A DNA stretch of 64,000 bases. Source: Hymenobacter monticola (lineage in GTDB: Bacteria > Bacteroidota > Bacteroidia > Cytophagales > Hymenobacteraceae). Positions 52,837-60,780 of the stretch are shown here, one piece after another. Under the pieces are notes generated by a model. The model saw only the letters and a list, made by a program, of their open reading frames with translations. It was not told the DNA's origin and made no database searches. Numbering within the stretch: position 1 is the first letter of the stretch; each line of letters opens with the position of its first letter. Where the stretch lies: positions 3,224,001-3,288,000 of the forward strand of contig NZ_CP094534.1 of NCBI RefSeq assembly GCF_022811645.1. Direction: 5' to 3'. The position numbers and the translations under genes are program-made.

Positions 52837-53802
52837 GTGGTCAACACCCTCACCAAAACCTTCCTAATACTCGGCGGCACCGCGCTGCTGAGCTCCTGCG
52901 CCAAAGAGGCGTACCTGTTCACCTCCTTCCGCGAGCCGGCCACCGATGGGCTGCACTTCCTCTACAGCTACGACGGCTACAAGTGGCAGGACGCGGGCAA
53001 GTCGTTTCTGACGCCGCAGGTGGGCCCCAGCAAGCTCATGCGTGACCCCAGCATTGCGCAAGGACCGGATGGCACCTACCACCTCGTTTGGACCTGCGGC
53101 TGGAAGGGCGACAAGGGGTTTGGCTACGCCAGCTCGAAGGATTTGGTACACTGGTCGGAGCAGCGCTTCATCGACGTGATGAGCCACGAGCCCAGCACCG
53201 TGAACGTGTGGGCCCCGGAAATCTTTTTCGACCCGCCCACGCAGCAGTTCCTCATCGTGTGGGCCAGCACCATCCCGCTGCGCTTCCCGAAGGGCCAGGA
53301 AGAAGAAGACAACAACCACCGCCTCTATTACACCACGACCAAGGATTTCAAGACCTTCTCAGCCACCAAACTCTACCTCAACCCCGGCTTCAGTGCCATC
53401 GACTCGGAAGTGTTGCGTCGCGGCGTGGATGACTACGTGCTGGTGGTAAAGGACAATACCCGCCCCGAGCGCGATATCAAAGTGGCATTCGGTCCTACGG
53501 CCACCGGGCCGTTTCCGAAGGTTTCGGCGCCCTTCACGGCCAACTTCACCGAAGGCCCGAGCGTGGCCAAGCTGCCGCACAATCAGTGGCTTATTTATTA
53601 CGACGCTTATCGCGAGAAGAAATACGGCGCGGCCAAAACCAGCGACTTCCTAACCTTCACCGACGTTTCGGCTAAGGTGAGCGTGCCGGCGGGCCACAAG
53701 CACGGCACCATCTTCATGGTACCGCGCAAGACGCTCAAGAACTTGTTGCAAACCGCACCGGCAGGAGGAGCGGGTGCCACATCAGCTACTGGAAAACAAT
53801 GA
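52837..53802 (+). CDS. GH43-like five-bladed propeller lipoprotein
   Basis: A 321-residue lipoprotein starting at GTG 52837, with lipobox LLSSC at Cys21, so it is anchored to a membrane surface. The five-bladed propeller of GH43-like enzymes is suggested by MRDPSIAQGPDGTYHLVWT (base Asp70), WAPEIFFDP (Glu128), AIDSEVL and FTEGPSVAKL (acid Glu239). GH43 enzymes usually remove arabinofuranose, xylose or galactose. It follows the apiosidase-like gene by 6 bp, and its stop overlaps the start of the next gene (ATGA), so the three are likely translated as a unit on the same side chain. Confidence 0.85.
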   Translation: MVNTLTKTFLILGGTALLSSCAKEAYLFTSFREPATDGLHFLYSYDGYKWQDAGKSFLTPQVGPSKLMRDPSIAQGPDGTYHLVWTCGWKGDKGFGYASSKDLVHWSEQRFIDVMSHEPSTVNVWAPEIFFDPPTQQFLIVWASTIPLRFPKGQEEEDNNHRLYYTTTKDFKTFSATKLYLNPGFSAIDSEVLRRGVDDYVLVVKDNTRPERDIKVAFGPTATGPFPKVSAPFTANFTEGPSVAKLPHNQWLIYYDAYREKKYGAAKTSDFLTFTDVSAKVSVPAGHKHGTIFMVPRKTLKNLLQTAPAGGAGATSATGKQ

Positions 53803-55760
53803 GTAAATCCCAATTGCCGGCAGGATGTAGCGTGGACTCTGCGAGTCCGCGCCCGAACGAACTTTCTAATAGGGCGCGAACTCGCAGAGTCCACGCTACG
53901 CTGCTGGCGATGCTGCTACCCGTTCTCGCCCAAGCCCAAACCACGCCCGCCGAAACCATCCGCTACACCGGCACCACGCTCAGCAACGTGGACTACCACC
54001 ACGGCCAGCTGCGGCCGGCTATCGGCACGCATGCCCGGCAGGTGCTGCGCGCCAATCGCGAGCAGCCTAGTGCCGCCAATGGCGAAGGGTGGACATACAA
54101 CCATGCCCCCATGCTGGCCTATTGGCAAGGGCAGTTCTACTACCAGTACCTCAGCAACCCCGTAGGCGAGCACGTGCCGCCCGGCCGCACGCTGCTGCTG
54201 ACGAGCAAGGACGGCTACAACTGGACCAACCCCACCGTCATATTCCCGCCCTACCAGGTGCCCGACGGCTTCACCAAGCCCGACCAGCCCGGCAAAGTGG
54301 CTAAAAACCTGGTGGCCGTGATGCACCAGCGCATCGGCTTCTACACCTCGAAGAAAAACCGTCTGCTAACGCTGGGCTACTACGGCGTGGCCCTCGACGC
54401 CAAAGACGACCCGAACGACGGGCAAGGCATTGGCCGGGTGGTGCGCGAGGTGCTGCCGGGCGGCAAGTTTGGCCCGATTTATTTCCTGCGGAACAACAAG
54501 ACCTGGGATAAGTCGAAATCCACTTATCCCTTCTACACCGCCAGCAAGGACAAGGGCTTCGTAGCCGCCTGCGAGGAAATCCTGGCCAACCCGCTGATGA
54601 TGCAGCAGATGGTGGAAGAGCAGGACAAGGACGACCCGCTCATTCCCATTCACAAGGACTACAAAGCCTTCAGCTACTACCACTTGCCCAACGGCCAGCG
54701 CGTGGTAGGCCTATGGAAGCACGCCCTCACCACCATCAGTCCCGACGGCGGCAAAACCTGGCCCAACCCAGTCATCCGGGCGCCGCATTTCGTGAACAGC
54801 AACGCTAAAATCTGGGGCCAGCGCACCTCCGATGGCCGCTACGCCACGGTGTACAACCCGTCGGAATTTCGCTGGCCGCTGGCTATTTCGACCAGCGAAA
54901 ACGGCCTTGACTATACCGACCTGTGGCTGGTGCACGGCGAAATCACGCCCATGCGCTACGGCGGCAATTACAAGTCGTACGGCCCGCAGTACGTGCGCGG
55001 CATTCAGGAAGGCGACGGCCTGCCGCCCGATAAAAAGCTGTGGGTGAGCTACAGCGTGAACAAGGAGGACCTGTGGGTGGCCTCGGTGCCGGTGCCCGTA
55101 CGCGCCACCGCCAGCAGCCATGCCAACGAGGTTTTCGCGCAGCTGCCCGTCGGGCAGGAACTGGACCAGTGGAACACCTACAGCCTCGTGCAAGCGCCGG
55201 TGGAAATCGGCAAGCTGCCCGATGGCTCGAAGGGCCTTGTGCTCAAAGACTCCGATAAATTCGACTACGCCAAAGCCGAGCGCATTATTCCCGAAAGCAA
55301 GCAACTGGTGGCCGAACTCTCAGTAGTGACCGGCCAAAACGACCACGGCCTGCTGCAAATCGAGTTTCAGGATGCCAAGGGGCAGCCCGCCGTGCAGCTT
55401 TCTTTCGATTCCACCGGCACGCTGAGCTACAAAGCCGGCGCCCGCTTCAAGGGCGTGACTAAGTACCAGCCCAACCAGCCGCTCGACCTGAGAGTGACCT
55501 TGGACGCACCCAACCGCACCTGCACCATCACGGCCAACGGCAAGACCAGCACCTTCATCTTCTTCGCCCCGGTGGCTGCCTTCGAGCGGGTGATGCTGCG
55601 CACCGGCCCGGGCCGCCACTTCCCCACGCCCGACACCCCCGCAGACCAAGCCTACGACCTGCCCAAAGCCGGCGAGTCGGAGCCGCTGGCGGTTTTTTAC
55701 CTGAAGTCACTGAAGACGTCAGCGCCGGAGCCGGCAGCAAAAGGGCTGGGTAGAAATTAA
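53799..55760 (+). CDS. Secreted Asp-box (sialidase-like) propeller with C-terminal beta-domain
   Basis: A 653-residue protein starting at the ATG that overlaps the upstream stop. Sialidase Asp-box motifs are visible: TSKDGYNWTNP (about 135), SPDGGKTWPNP (about 314) and a degenerate STSENGLDYTD (about 366). They imply a six-bladed propeller over residues 60-420. A jelly-roll or LamG-like domain follows (about 440-640). Sialic acid is not expected in pectin, but RG-II carries the related keto-deoxy acids Kdo and DHA, and GH33-type enzymes are known to release such residues. The signal peptide is unusual: about residues 10-35 ([10 protein letters not shown] ... RRVHAT) are palindromic repeat R1, ahead of LLAMLLPVLAQA. 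Confidence 0.75.
   Translation: MSKSQLPAGCSVDSASPRPNELSNRARTRRVHATLLAMLLPVLAQAQTTPAETIRYTGTTLSNVDYHHGQLRPAIGTHARQVLRANREQPSAANGEGWTYNHAPMLAYWQGQFYYQYLSNPVGEHVPPGRTLLLTSKDGYNWTNPTVIFPPYQVPDGFTKPDQPGKVAKNLVAVMHQRIGFYTSKKNRLLTLGYYGVALDAKDDPNDGQGIGRVVREVLPGGKFGPIYFLRNNKTWDKSKSTYPFYTASKDKGFVAACEEILANPLMMQQMVEEQDKDDPLIPIHKDYKAFSYYHLPNGQRVVGLWKHALTTISPDGGKTWPNPVIRAPHFVNSNAKIWGQRTSDGRYATVYNPSEFRWPLAISTSENGLDYTDLWLVHGEITPMRYGGNYKSYGPQYVRGIQEGDGLPPDKKLWVSYSVNKEDLWVASVPVPVRATASSHANEVFAQLPVGQELDQWNTYSLVQAPVEIGKLPDGSKGLVLKDSDKFDYAKAERIIPESKQLVAELSVVTGQNDHGLLQIEFQDAKGQPAVQLSFDSTGTLSYKAGARFKGVTKYQPNQPLDLRVTLDAPNRTCTITANGKTSTFIFFAPVAAFERVMLRTGPGRHFPTPDTPADQAYDLPKAGESEPLAVFYLKSLKTSAPEPAAKGLGRN
53826..53899. 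repeat. Palindromic repeat R1, copy 5, inside a coding region
   Basis: TGTAGCGTGGACTCTGCGAG and its inverse enclose about 22 bp. The element lies wholly between codon 9 and the hydrophobic core of the signal peptide of the Asp-box protein and is open in that frame. Confidence 0.9.
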
Positions 55761-55778
55761 GAGGCCAGCACGAACGAA

Positions 55779-55886
55779 GAGACGCGACACTTCGCGTCTC
55801 TTCTTTGAACAGACGGAGCCGCACATCCTGAATCAGCACACGACTAGCAACATCAGCAACGATTGAGACGCGAAGTGTCGCGTCTC
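55779..55886. repeat. Palindromic repeat R2, copy 3
   Basis: GAGACGCGACACTTCGCGTC and the inverse arm enclose about 60 bp, between the Asp-box gene and the second GH2 gene, ending 16 bp before the start codon. Confidence 0.9.
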
Positions 55887-55901
55887 CACATCCCGAACCG
55901 C

Positions 55902-58748
55902 ATGTCCTTTCGATTACCCCAGATTTCCCCCGTGTCCAAGCTCGCCGCACTGCTACTTCTGCTGCTTTCCTTCACGGCGCACGCGCAGCGCACCGAAACC
56001 CAGATGTTATCCGGCACGGGCAACGACAAAACCGTGAAGTGGCAGTTCTACTGCACCGCTGGCCGCAACTCGGGCAAGTGGACTACCATTCCGGTACCAT
56101 CAAACTGGGAGTTACAGGGTTTCGGCAAGTACAACTACGGGCACCAGAAAGACACAGCGCGAGGTAAGGAAAAGGGCCTCTACAAATACCAGTTCAAGGT
56201 GCCGGCCAGCTGGCAGGGCAAGGTCGTGAACATCGTGTTCGACGGCTCGATGACTGATACCGAGGTAAAAATCAACGGCCAGTCGGCTGGCCCCGTGCAC
56301 CAAGGCTCGTACTACCGCTTCAAGTACGACATTTCGAAGCTGCTGAAGTACGGCAAAACCAACATGCTCGAAGCCACCGTGGCCAAGCACTCGGCCAACG
56401 AATCGGTGAACGACGCCGAGCGGCGCGGCGACTTCTGGATTTTCGGCGGCATTTTCCGGCCCGTGTTTCTGGAGGCGCTGCCGGTGAGTCATATCAGCCG
56501 CGTCGCGCTGGATGCGCGGGCCGATGGCTCGTTTAAAGCCGACGTGTACACGGGCGGCGAGGCGGATGAAGTAGTAGGGCAATTGTACTCGCTTGATGGG
56601 CAGAAAGTAGGAGGAGAGGTTAAAGCTGCAGTAGCAGCTGGCGGTGCAGTCACGCGCTTGCAAACCACCGTTTCCAACCCGCAGCTCTGGACGCCCGAAA
56701 CGCCCAACCGCTACCGCCTGGCTCTCACCCTGCGCAAGGGCGGTCAGACTGTGCACACGCTCAGCCAACGCTTCGGCTTTCGCACCGTGGAACTGCGCGA
56801 GCGCGAGGGCTACTACGTCAACGGCGTGAAAATCAAGTTTAAGGGCGTGAACCGACACTCGTTCTGGCCTAGTTCGGGGCGCGCCACCAGCAAGGCGCTG
56901 AGCATCATGGACGTGAACCTGATGAAGGACATGAACATGAACGCCGTGCGTATGTCGCACTATCCGCCCGACGACCATTTTCTGGAAGCCTGCGACTCGT
57001 TGGGCCTCTTCGTGTTCGATGAAGTGGCCGGCTGGCATGCCGCCTACAACACGCCCACCGGCACCAAGCTCACCGAGGAAATGGTGGTGAAGGACGAAAC
57101 CCACCCCAGCATCATCGGCTGGATAAACGGCAACGAGGGCGGCCACAACTTCGACCTCGACCCCGTGCTCGACCGCATGGACCTGCAAAAACGCCCCGTG
57201 GTGCACGCCTGGCAGGTGTTCCGCGGCACCGATACTCAGCACTACATCAACTACGACTACGGCAACGGCACCCACCTGCACGGCCACAACATCGTGTTCC
57301 CCACTGAGTTTCTGCACGGCCTCTACGACGGCGGCCACGGCGCGGGCCTCGAAGACTACTGGGAACAGATGTGGCGCGAGCCGCTCTCGGCCGGCGGTTT
57401 CCTCTGGGACTTTTCCGACGCCGCCGTGGTCCGCACCGACAAAGGCGGCATCCTCGACACCGACGGCGACCACGGCCCCGACGGCATCCTGGGGCCCTAC
57501 CGCGAGAAGGAGGGCAGCTACTTCACCATCAAGGAAGTATGGAGCCCCGTGTTCTTCGAGCGTCGCGAAATCACGCCTGCCTTCGACGGCACCTTCCGCA
57601 TTCAAAACCGCTTCACCTACACCAACCTCAGCGCCTGCCGCTTCATCTGGAAGCTAGCCCAGCTGCCCACGCCCGGCGGCACCGCCGCGCCCGCCGTCCG
57701 CACCGGCACCATTGCGGTGCCCAGCATCGCGCCCACCGAGTATGGCCCCCTCAAACTGGCGCTGCCCGCCGATTGGGCGCAGGCCGACGTGCTCTACATC
57801 ACGGCCACCGACCCTACCGGCCGCGAAATCTACACCTGGAGCTGGCCCATTGCCCGCCCCGCGCAGGTGGCCCAAAAGCTGGCTATCACCACTGGCTCCG
57901 GCTCGGTCACCCTCACCGAAACCGATTCGCTCTACACCGCCAACGCCCACGGCGTCACGCTAACCTTCAGCCGCAAAACCGGCCTGCTGCGCCAGGTGCG
58001 CAATGCCAAAGGCCTCATCCCGCTCACCAACGGACCCGTGCTGGCCGAGGGCGAAACTGCCTTCGAAGGCCTCAAGCAGCACCAGGACGGCGCCAACGTG
58101 GTCATCGATGCCACCTTCGGCAAGGCTAGCCGCTACCAGTCGCTGCAATGGACGGTATACCCCTCGGGCTGGGTCCGCATGACGGCCAAATACTTCCCCA
58201 AAGACTACGATTTTGCCCTGGCCGGCCTCAGCTTCAACTACCCCGAAAAGGAGGTGCGCGGCATCCAGTGGCGCGGCGACGGCCCCTACCGCGTCTGGAA
58301 AGACCGGATGAAAGGCACCAACCTAGGCGTGTGGACCAAGGCCTACAACAACACCAGCACCGGCGAGCCCGACGGCACTAAGAGCCCGCTCTACCCCGAG
58401 TTCAAGGGCTACTACTCCAACTTCTACTGGCTCACGCTCCAAACCACCGGCCAGCCCCTCACCATCGTATGCGACCAGGAAGACGTGTACCTACGCCTCT
58501 TCACGCCTCGCTTCGCCGCCAAGCCCTACAACACAGCTCCTGCCTTCCCCAGCGGCAACCTCTCGTTCATGCACGGCATCACGCCCATCGGCACCAAATC
58601 GCAAAAAGCCGAAAACATGGGCCCCATGGGCAAAACCAACATGTACTACGACTACAGCAAAGACCCGTCCTACGCCAAGGAAATCACGCTGTACTTCGAT
58701 TTCTCGGGAGATGGAGCACCCGCGCAAAAGGCGGTGGGGAAGAAGTAG
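55902..58748 (+). CDS. Secreted GH2 family glycosidase
   Basis: A 948-residue exported enzyme from the ATG at 55902; the in-frame 13 codons before it are repeat R2. Signal: SKLAALLLLLLSFTAHAQ. The GH2 order is sugar-binding jelly roll (about 50-200: GLYKYQFKVPASWQGK, DTEVKINGQSAG), immunoglobulin-like domain, and TIM barrel (about 300-560: GVNRHSFWPSSGR, NAVRMSHYPPDDHFLEACD). The acid/base is Glu412 in INGNEGGHN, and Glu469 in FPTEFLHGL is the likely nucleophile. A large beta-rich C-terminal region (about 580-948) completes it. Substrate may be a beta-galactosyl, -glucuronyl or related residue of the pectin side chain. Confidence 0.9.
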   Translation: MSFRLPQISPVSKLAALLLLLLSFTAHAQRTETQMLSGTGNDKTVKWQFYCTAGRNSGKWTTIPVPSNWELQGFGKYNYGHQKDTARGKEKGLYKYQFKVPASWQGKVVNIVFDGSMTDTEVKINGQSAGPVHQGSYYRFKYDISKLLKYGKTNMLEATVAKHSANESVNDAERRGDFWIFGGIFRPVFLEALPVSHISRVALDARADGSFKADVYTGGEADEVVGQLYSLDGQKVGGEVKAAVAAGGAVTRLQTTVSNPQLWTPETPNRYRLALTLRKGGQTVHTLSQRFGFRTVELREREGYYVNGVKIKFKGVNRHSFWPSSGRATSKALSIMDVNLMKDMNMNAVRMSHYPPDDHFLEACDSLGLFVFDEVAGWHAAYNTPTGTKLTEEMVVKDETHPSIIGWINGNEGGHNFDLDPVLDRMDLQKRPVVHAWQVFRGTDTQHYINYDYGNGTHLHGHNIVFPTEFLHGLYDGGHGAGLEDYWEQMWREPLSAGGFLWDFSDAAVVRTDKGGILDTDGDHGPDGILGPYREKEGSYFTIKEVWSPVFFERREITPAFDGTFRIQNRFTYTNLSACRFIWKLAQLPTPGGTAAPAVRTGTIAVPSIAPTEYGPLKLALPADWAQADVLYITATDPTGREIYTWSWPIARPAQVAQKLAITTGSGSVTLTETDSLYTANAHGVTLTFSRKTGLLRQVRNAKGLIPLTNGPVLAEGETAFEGLKQHQDGANVVIDATFGKASRYQSLQWTVYPSGWVRMTAKYFPKDYDFALAGLSFNYPEKEVRGIQWRGDGPYRVWKDRMKGTNLGVWTKAYNNTSTGEPDGTKSPLYPEFKGYYSNFYWLTLQTTGQPLTIVCDQEDVYLRLFTPRFAAKPYNTAPAFPSGNLSFMHGITPIGTKSQKAENMGPMGKTNMYYDYSKDPSYAKEITLYFDFSGDGAPAQKAVGKK

Positions 58749-58780
58749 TAGGGAATTCGCTTTAGAAGCTTCCTAGGTGG

Positions 58781-58862
58781 TCATGCTGAGCGCAGCTGAG
58801 CATCTCTACCGAACCGCTGAGGTATCGTTCAATAGAGATGCTTCGGCTGCGCTCAGCATGAC
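58781..58862. repeat. Palindromic hairpin repeat at the end of the enzyme operon
   Basis: GTCATGCTGAGCGCAGCTGA and its near-inverse (CTGCGCTCAGCATGAC) form a 28-bp imperfect stem with a loop of about 25 bp. The core GTCATGC is shared with repeat family R3. It lies between GH2 and the antitoxin gene, in line with an operon boundary. Confidence 0.8.
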
Positions 58863-58926
58863 TGCCTTTTTCGTAGCTTCGTTAATTGGGCACAAGGAAA
58901 TTCACCTCCCCCAAAGTTTACCTGCT

Positions 58927-59172
58927 ATGCAACCTACAACCCCACATACCAGCGTTGCCGATTACTACTACGGGGTATTAAGCAACCTAAGTGCCGATAG
59001 TAAGCTAGACCTCATTTCACGGCTTTCGCAGTCGCTTAAGCAGCATCAGGAACCAGCATATCCAAGCCTGGAATCCCTTTTTGGCGCCTACAAAGGCGAG
59101 GAAACAGCAGAGGAATTGATAGCCGATATTCGGAATTCCAGAGTTTCCACCCGAGACATTGAGCCGCTTTGA
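58927..59172 (+). CDS. Putative antitoxin of a VapBC-like pair
   Basis: An 81-residue protein from the ATG at 58927. The frame upstream to 58777 translates the palindromic repeat and is rejected. It is acidic at the C-terminus (EETAEELIADIRNSR) and helical around YYYGVLSNLSADSKLDLISRL, which resembles small antitoxins that pair with PIN toxins. No clear DNA-binding fold is visible. Its stop codon overlaps the TTG start of the PIN-domain gene by 4 bp. That coupling is the main support for an antitoxin role. Confidence 0.7.
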   Translation: MQPTTPHTSVADYYYGVLSNLSADSKLDLISRLSQSLKQHQEPAYPSLESLFGAYKGEETAEELIADIRNSRVSTRDIEPL

Positions 59173-59579
59173 AAACGTACCTGCTCGATACGAACATCTG
59201 CATCTACTTCATCAAGGGCTTGTATGAGCTTAACCGGAAGATTGAAGCAGTCGGAACAACTAATTGTTTCATCTCCGAAATGACGGTGGCAGAACTCAAA
59301 TACGGCGTTGAGAACAGTAAAACACCGGAGTTAATGCGGCCAATTGTGGAGGCATTCATTCCCAAATTTGCCGTTATTCCCGTGTACGATGCGCTGGATG
59401 TGTATGCGGCTGAAAAGGCTCGGTTACGCCGGCAAGGGCTGATGCTCGATGATTTTGATATCCTGATTGGAGCAACGGCTATTGTCAACAATATGACGCT
59501 GGTGTCCAATAATCAAAAGCATATGAGCCGGCTAGCTAACATAAATCTGCAGGACTGGACGACAGCAGAGCCTGCATAG
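59169..59579 (+). CDS. vapC: PIN-domain ribonuclease toxin (VapC type)
   Basis: A 136-residue PIN-domain protein starting at TTG 59169. Acidic catalytic residues are visible: Asp7 in YLLDTNICIYF, Glu in ISEMTVAELKYGVE, and the Asp pair in MLDDFDILIGATA. The end NMTLVSNNQKHMSRL matches the final PIN strand region. VapC toxins cut tRNA or rRNA when not bound by their antitoxin. GC content is lower than in the flanking pectin genes, suggesting later arrival. Confidence 0.9.
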   Translation: MKTYLLDTNICIYFIKGLYELNRKIEAVGTTNCFISEMTVAELKYGVENSKTPELMRPIVEAFIPKFAVIPVYDALDVYAAEKARLRRQGLMLDDFDILIGATAIVNNMTLVSNNQKHMSRLANINLQDWTTAEPA

Positions 59580-59588
59580 AAACTCCGC

Positions 59589-60710
59589 ATGCAGCCCACC
59601 CCGCTACCCACCAAGCCCCATTACCCCATCCTCGACGGCCTGCGGGGCGTGGCGGCGCTCATGGTAGTGGCCTTCCATTTGTGCGAGGCCCACGCCACCA
59701 GCCACCTCGACCAGGTGATTAACCACGGCTACCTGGCGGTGGATTTCTTCTTTTTGCTGTCGGGGTTCGTGATTGGCTACGCCTACGACGACCGGTGGGG
59801 CCGCCTCACGGTGGGCGGTTTCTTCAAGCGGCGGCTGGTGCGGCTGCAACCCATGGTGGTGCTGGGCATGGTGATAGGGGCGGGGCTGTACTACTTCCAG
59901 GCGTCGGCGCTGTTCCCCATCATCGGCCAGACGCCGGTGTGGAAGATGCTGCTCGTGATGCTCATCGGCTGCTTCATGGTGCCGGTGCCGGTGTCGCTCG
60001 ACGTGCGGGGCTGGCACGAAACCTTTCCGCTCAACGGGCCGGGCTGGTCGCTGTTTTTCGAGTACGTGGCCAACGTGCTGTACGCGACGGTGGTGCGCCG
60101 CTTCTCCAACGTGGCGCTGGGCATCCTGGTGGTGCTGGCGGCAGGGGCGCTGCTGCACCTGGGCCTCACCAGTCCCCAGGGCGATGTCATTGGGGGCTGG
60201 TCGCTGGAGCCTGAGCAGCTGCACATTGGCTTCGCCCGCATGACGTACCCGTTTTTTGCGGGGCTGCTGCTGTTTCGGCTGGCGCGGCTGCGGCCGGTGC
60301 CGCAGGCCTTTGGGTGGTGCAGCCTGGCGGTGGTGGCGGTGCTGGCCATGCCCCGCGTTGGCAGCCCCGCGCAGCTGTGGCAAAATGGGCTCTACGATGC
60401 GCTCTGCATCATTTTCGTCTTCCCCGCCGTCATCTTCTTCGGGGCCAGCGGGGCGGTGCGCTCGGGCGCGGCCCAGCGGCTATGCCGCTTCCTGGGCGAT
60501 ATTTCGTATCCGATTTACATCACGCACTACCCGCTCATCTATACCTACACGGCCTGGGTCGCGACCCATAAAGTGTCCTTGCGCGAGGGTTTGCCCGTGG
60601 CGGCGCTGGTCTATCTGGCGGCGGTGGCGCTGGCGTATGGGTGCTTGAAGTTTTACGATGAACCGGTGCGGGAGTGGTTGAGGAAGAAGGTGTTGATGGA
60701 AGTCAGATGA
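59589..60710 (+). CDS. Acyltransferase family 3 membrane protein
   Basis: A 373-residue membrane protein with about ten helices. The acyltransferase-3 (OatA/OafA-like) signature appears at the start: YPILDGLRGVAALMVVAFHLCE, followed by YLAVDFFFLLSGFVIGYAY and later FLGDISYPIYITHYPLIY. Such proteins move acyl groups across the inner membrane onto surface sugars or peptidoglycan. It begins 10 bp after the VapC gene but is functionally unlinked to it. Its role in pectin use is doubtful. It seems part of the insert between the GH2 and GH78 genes. Confidence 0.9.
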   Translation: MQPTPLPTKPHYPILDGLRGVAALMVVAFHLCEAHATSHLDQVINHGYLAVDFFFLLSGFVIGYAYDDRWGRLTVGGFFKRRLVRLQPMVVLGMVIGAGLYYFQASALFPIIGQTPVWKMLLVMLIGCFMVPVPVSLDVRGWHETFPLNGPGWSLFFEYVANVLYATVVRRFSNVALGILVVLAAGALLHLGLTSPQGDVIGGWSLEPEQLHIGFARMTYPFFAGLLLFRLARLRPVPQAFGWCSLAVVAVLAMPRVGSPAQLWQNGLYDALCIIFVFPAVIFFGASGAVRSGAAQRLCRFLGDISYPIYITHYPLIYTYTAWVATHKVSLREGLPVAALVYLAAVALAYGCLKFYDEPVREWLRKKVLMEVR

Positions 60711-60780
60711 AGGGAGCAGCCGCAGCTCTTATAGAATCAGAAGTGTTGGTGTAACTTGGTGTTGGTAACCAGAGGCATAG

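Noticed and set aside
58777..58926. N-terminal extension of the antitoxin gene
   Set aside because: These codons are the palindromic hairpin repeat; the ATG at 58927 starts the plausible protein.
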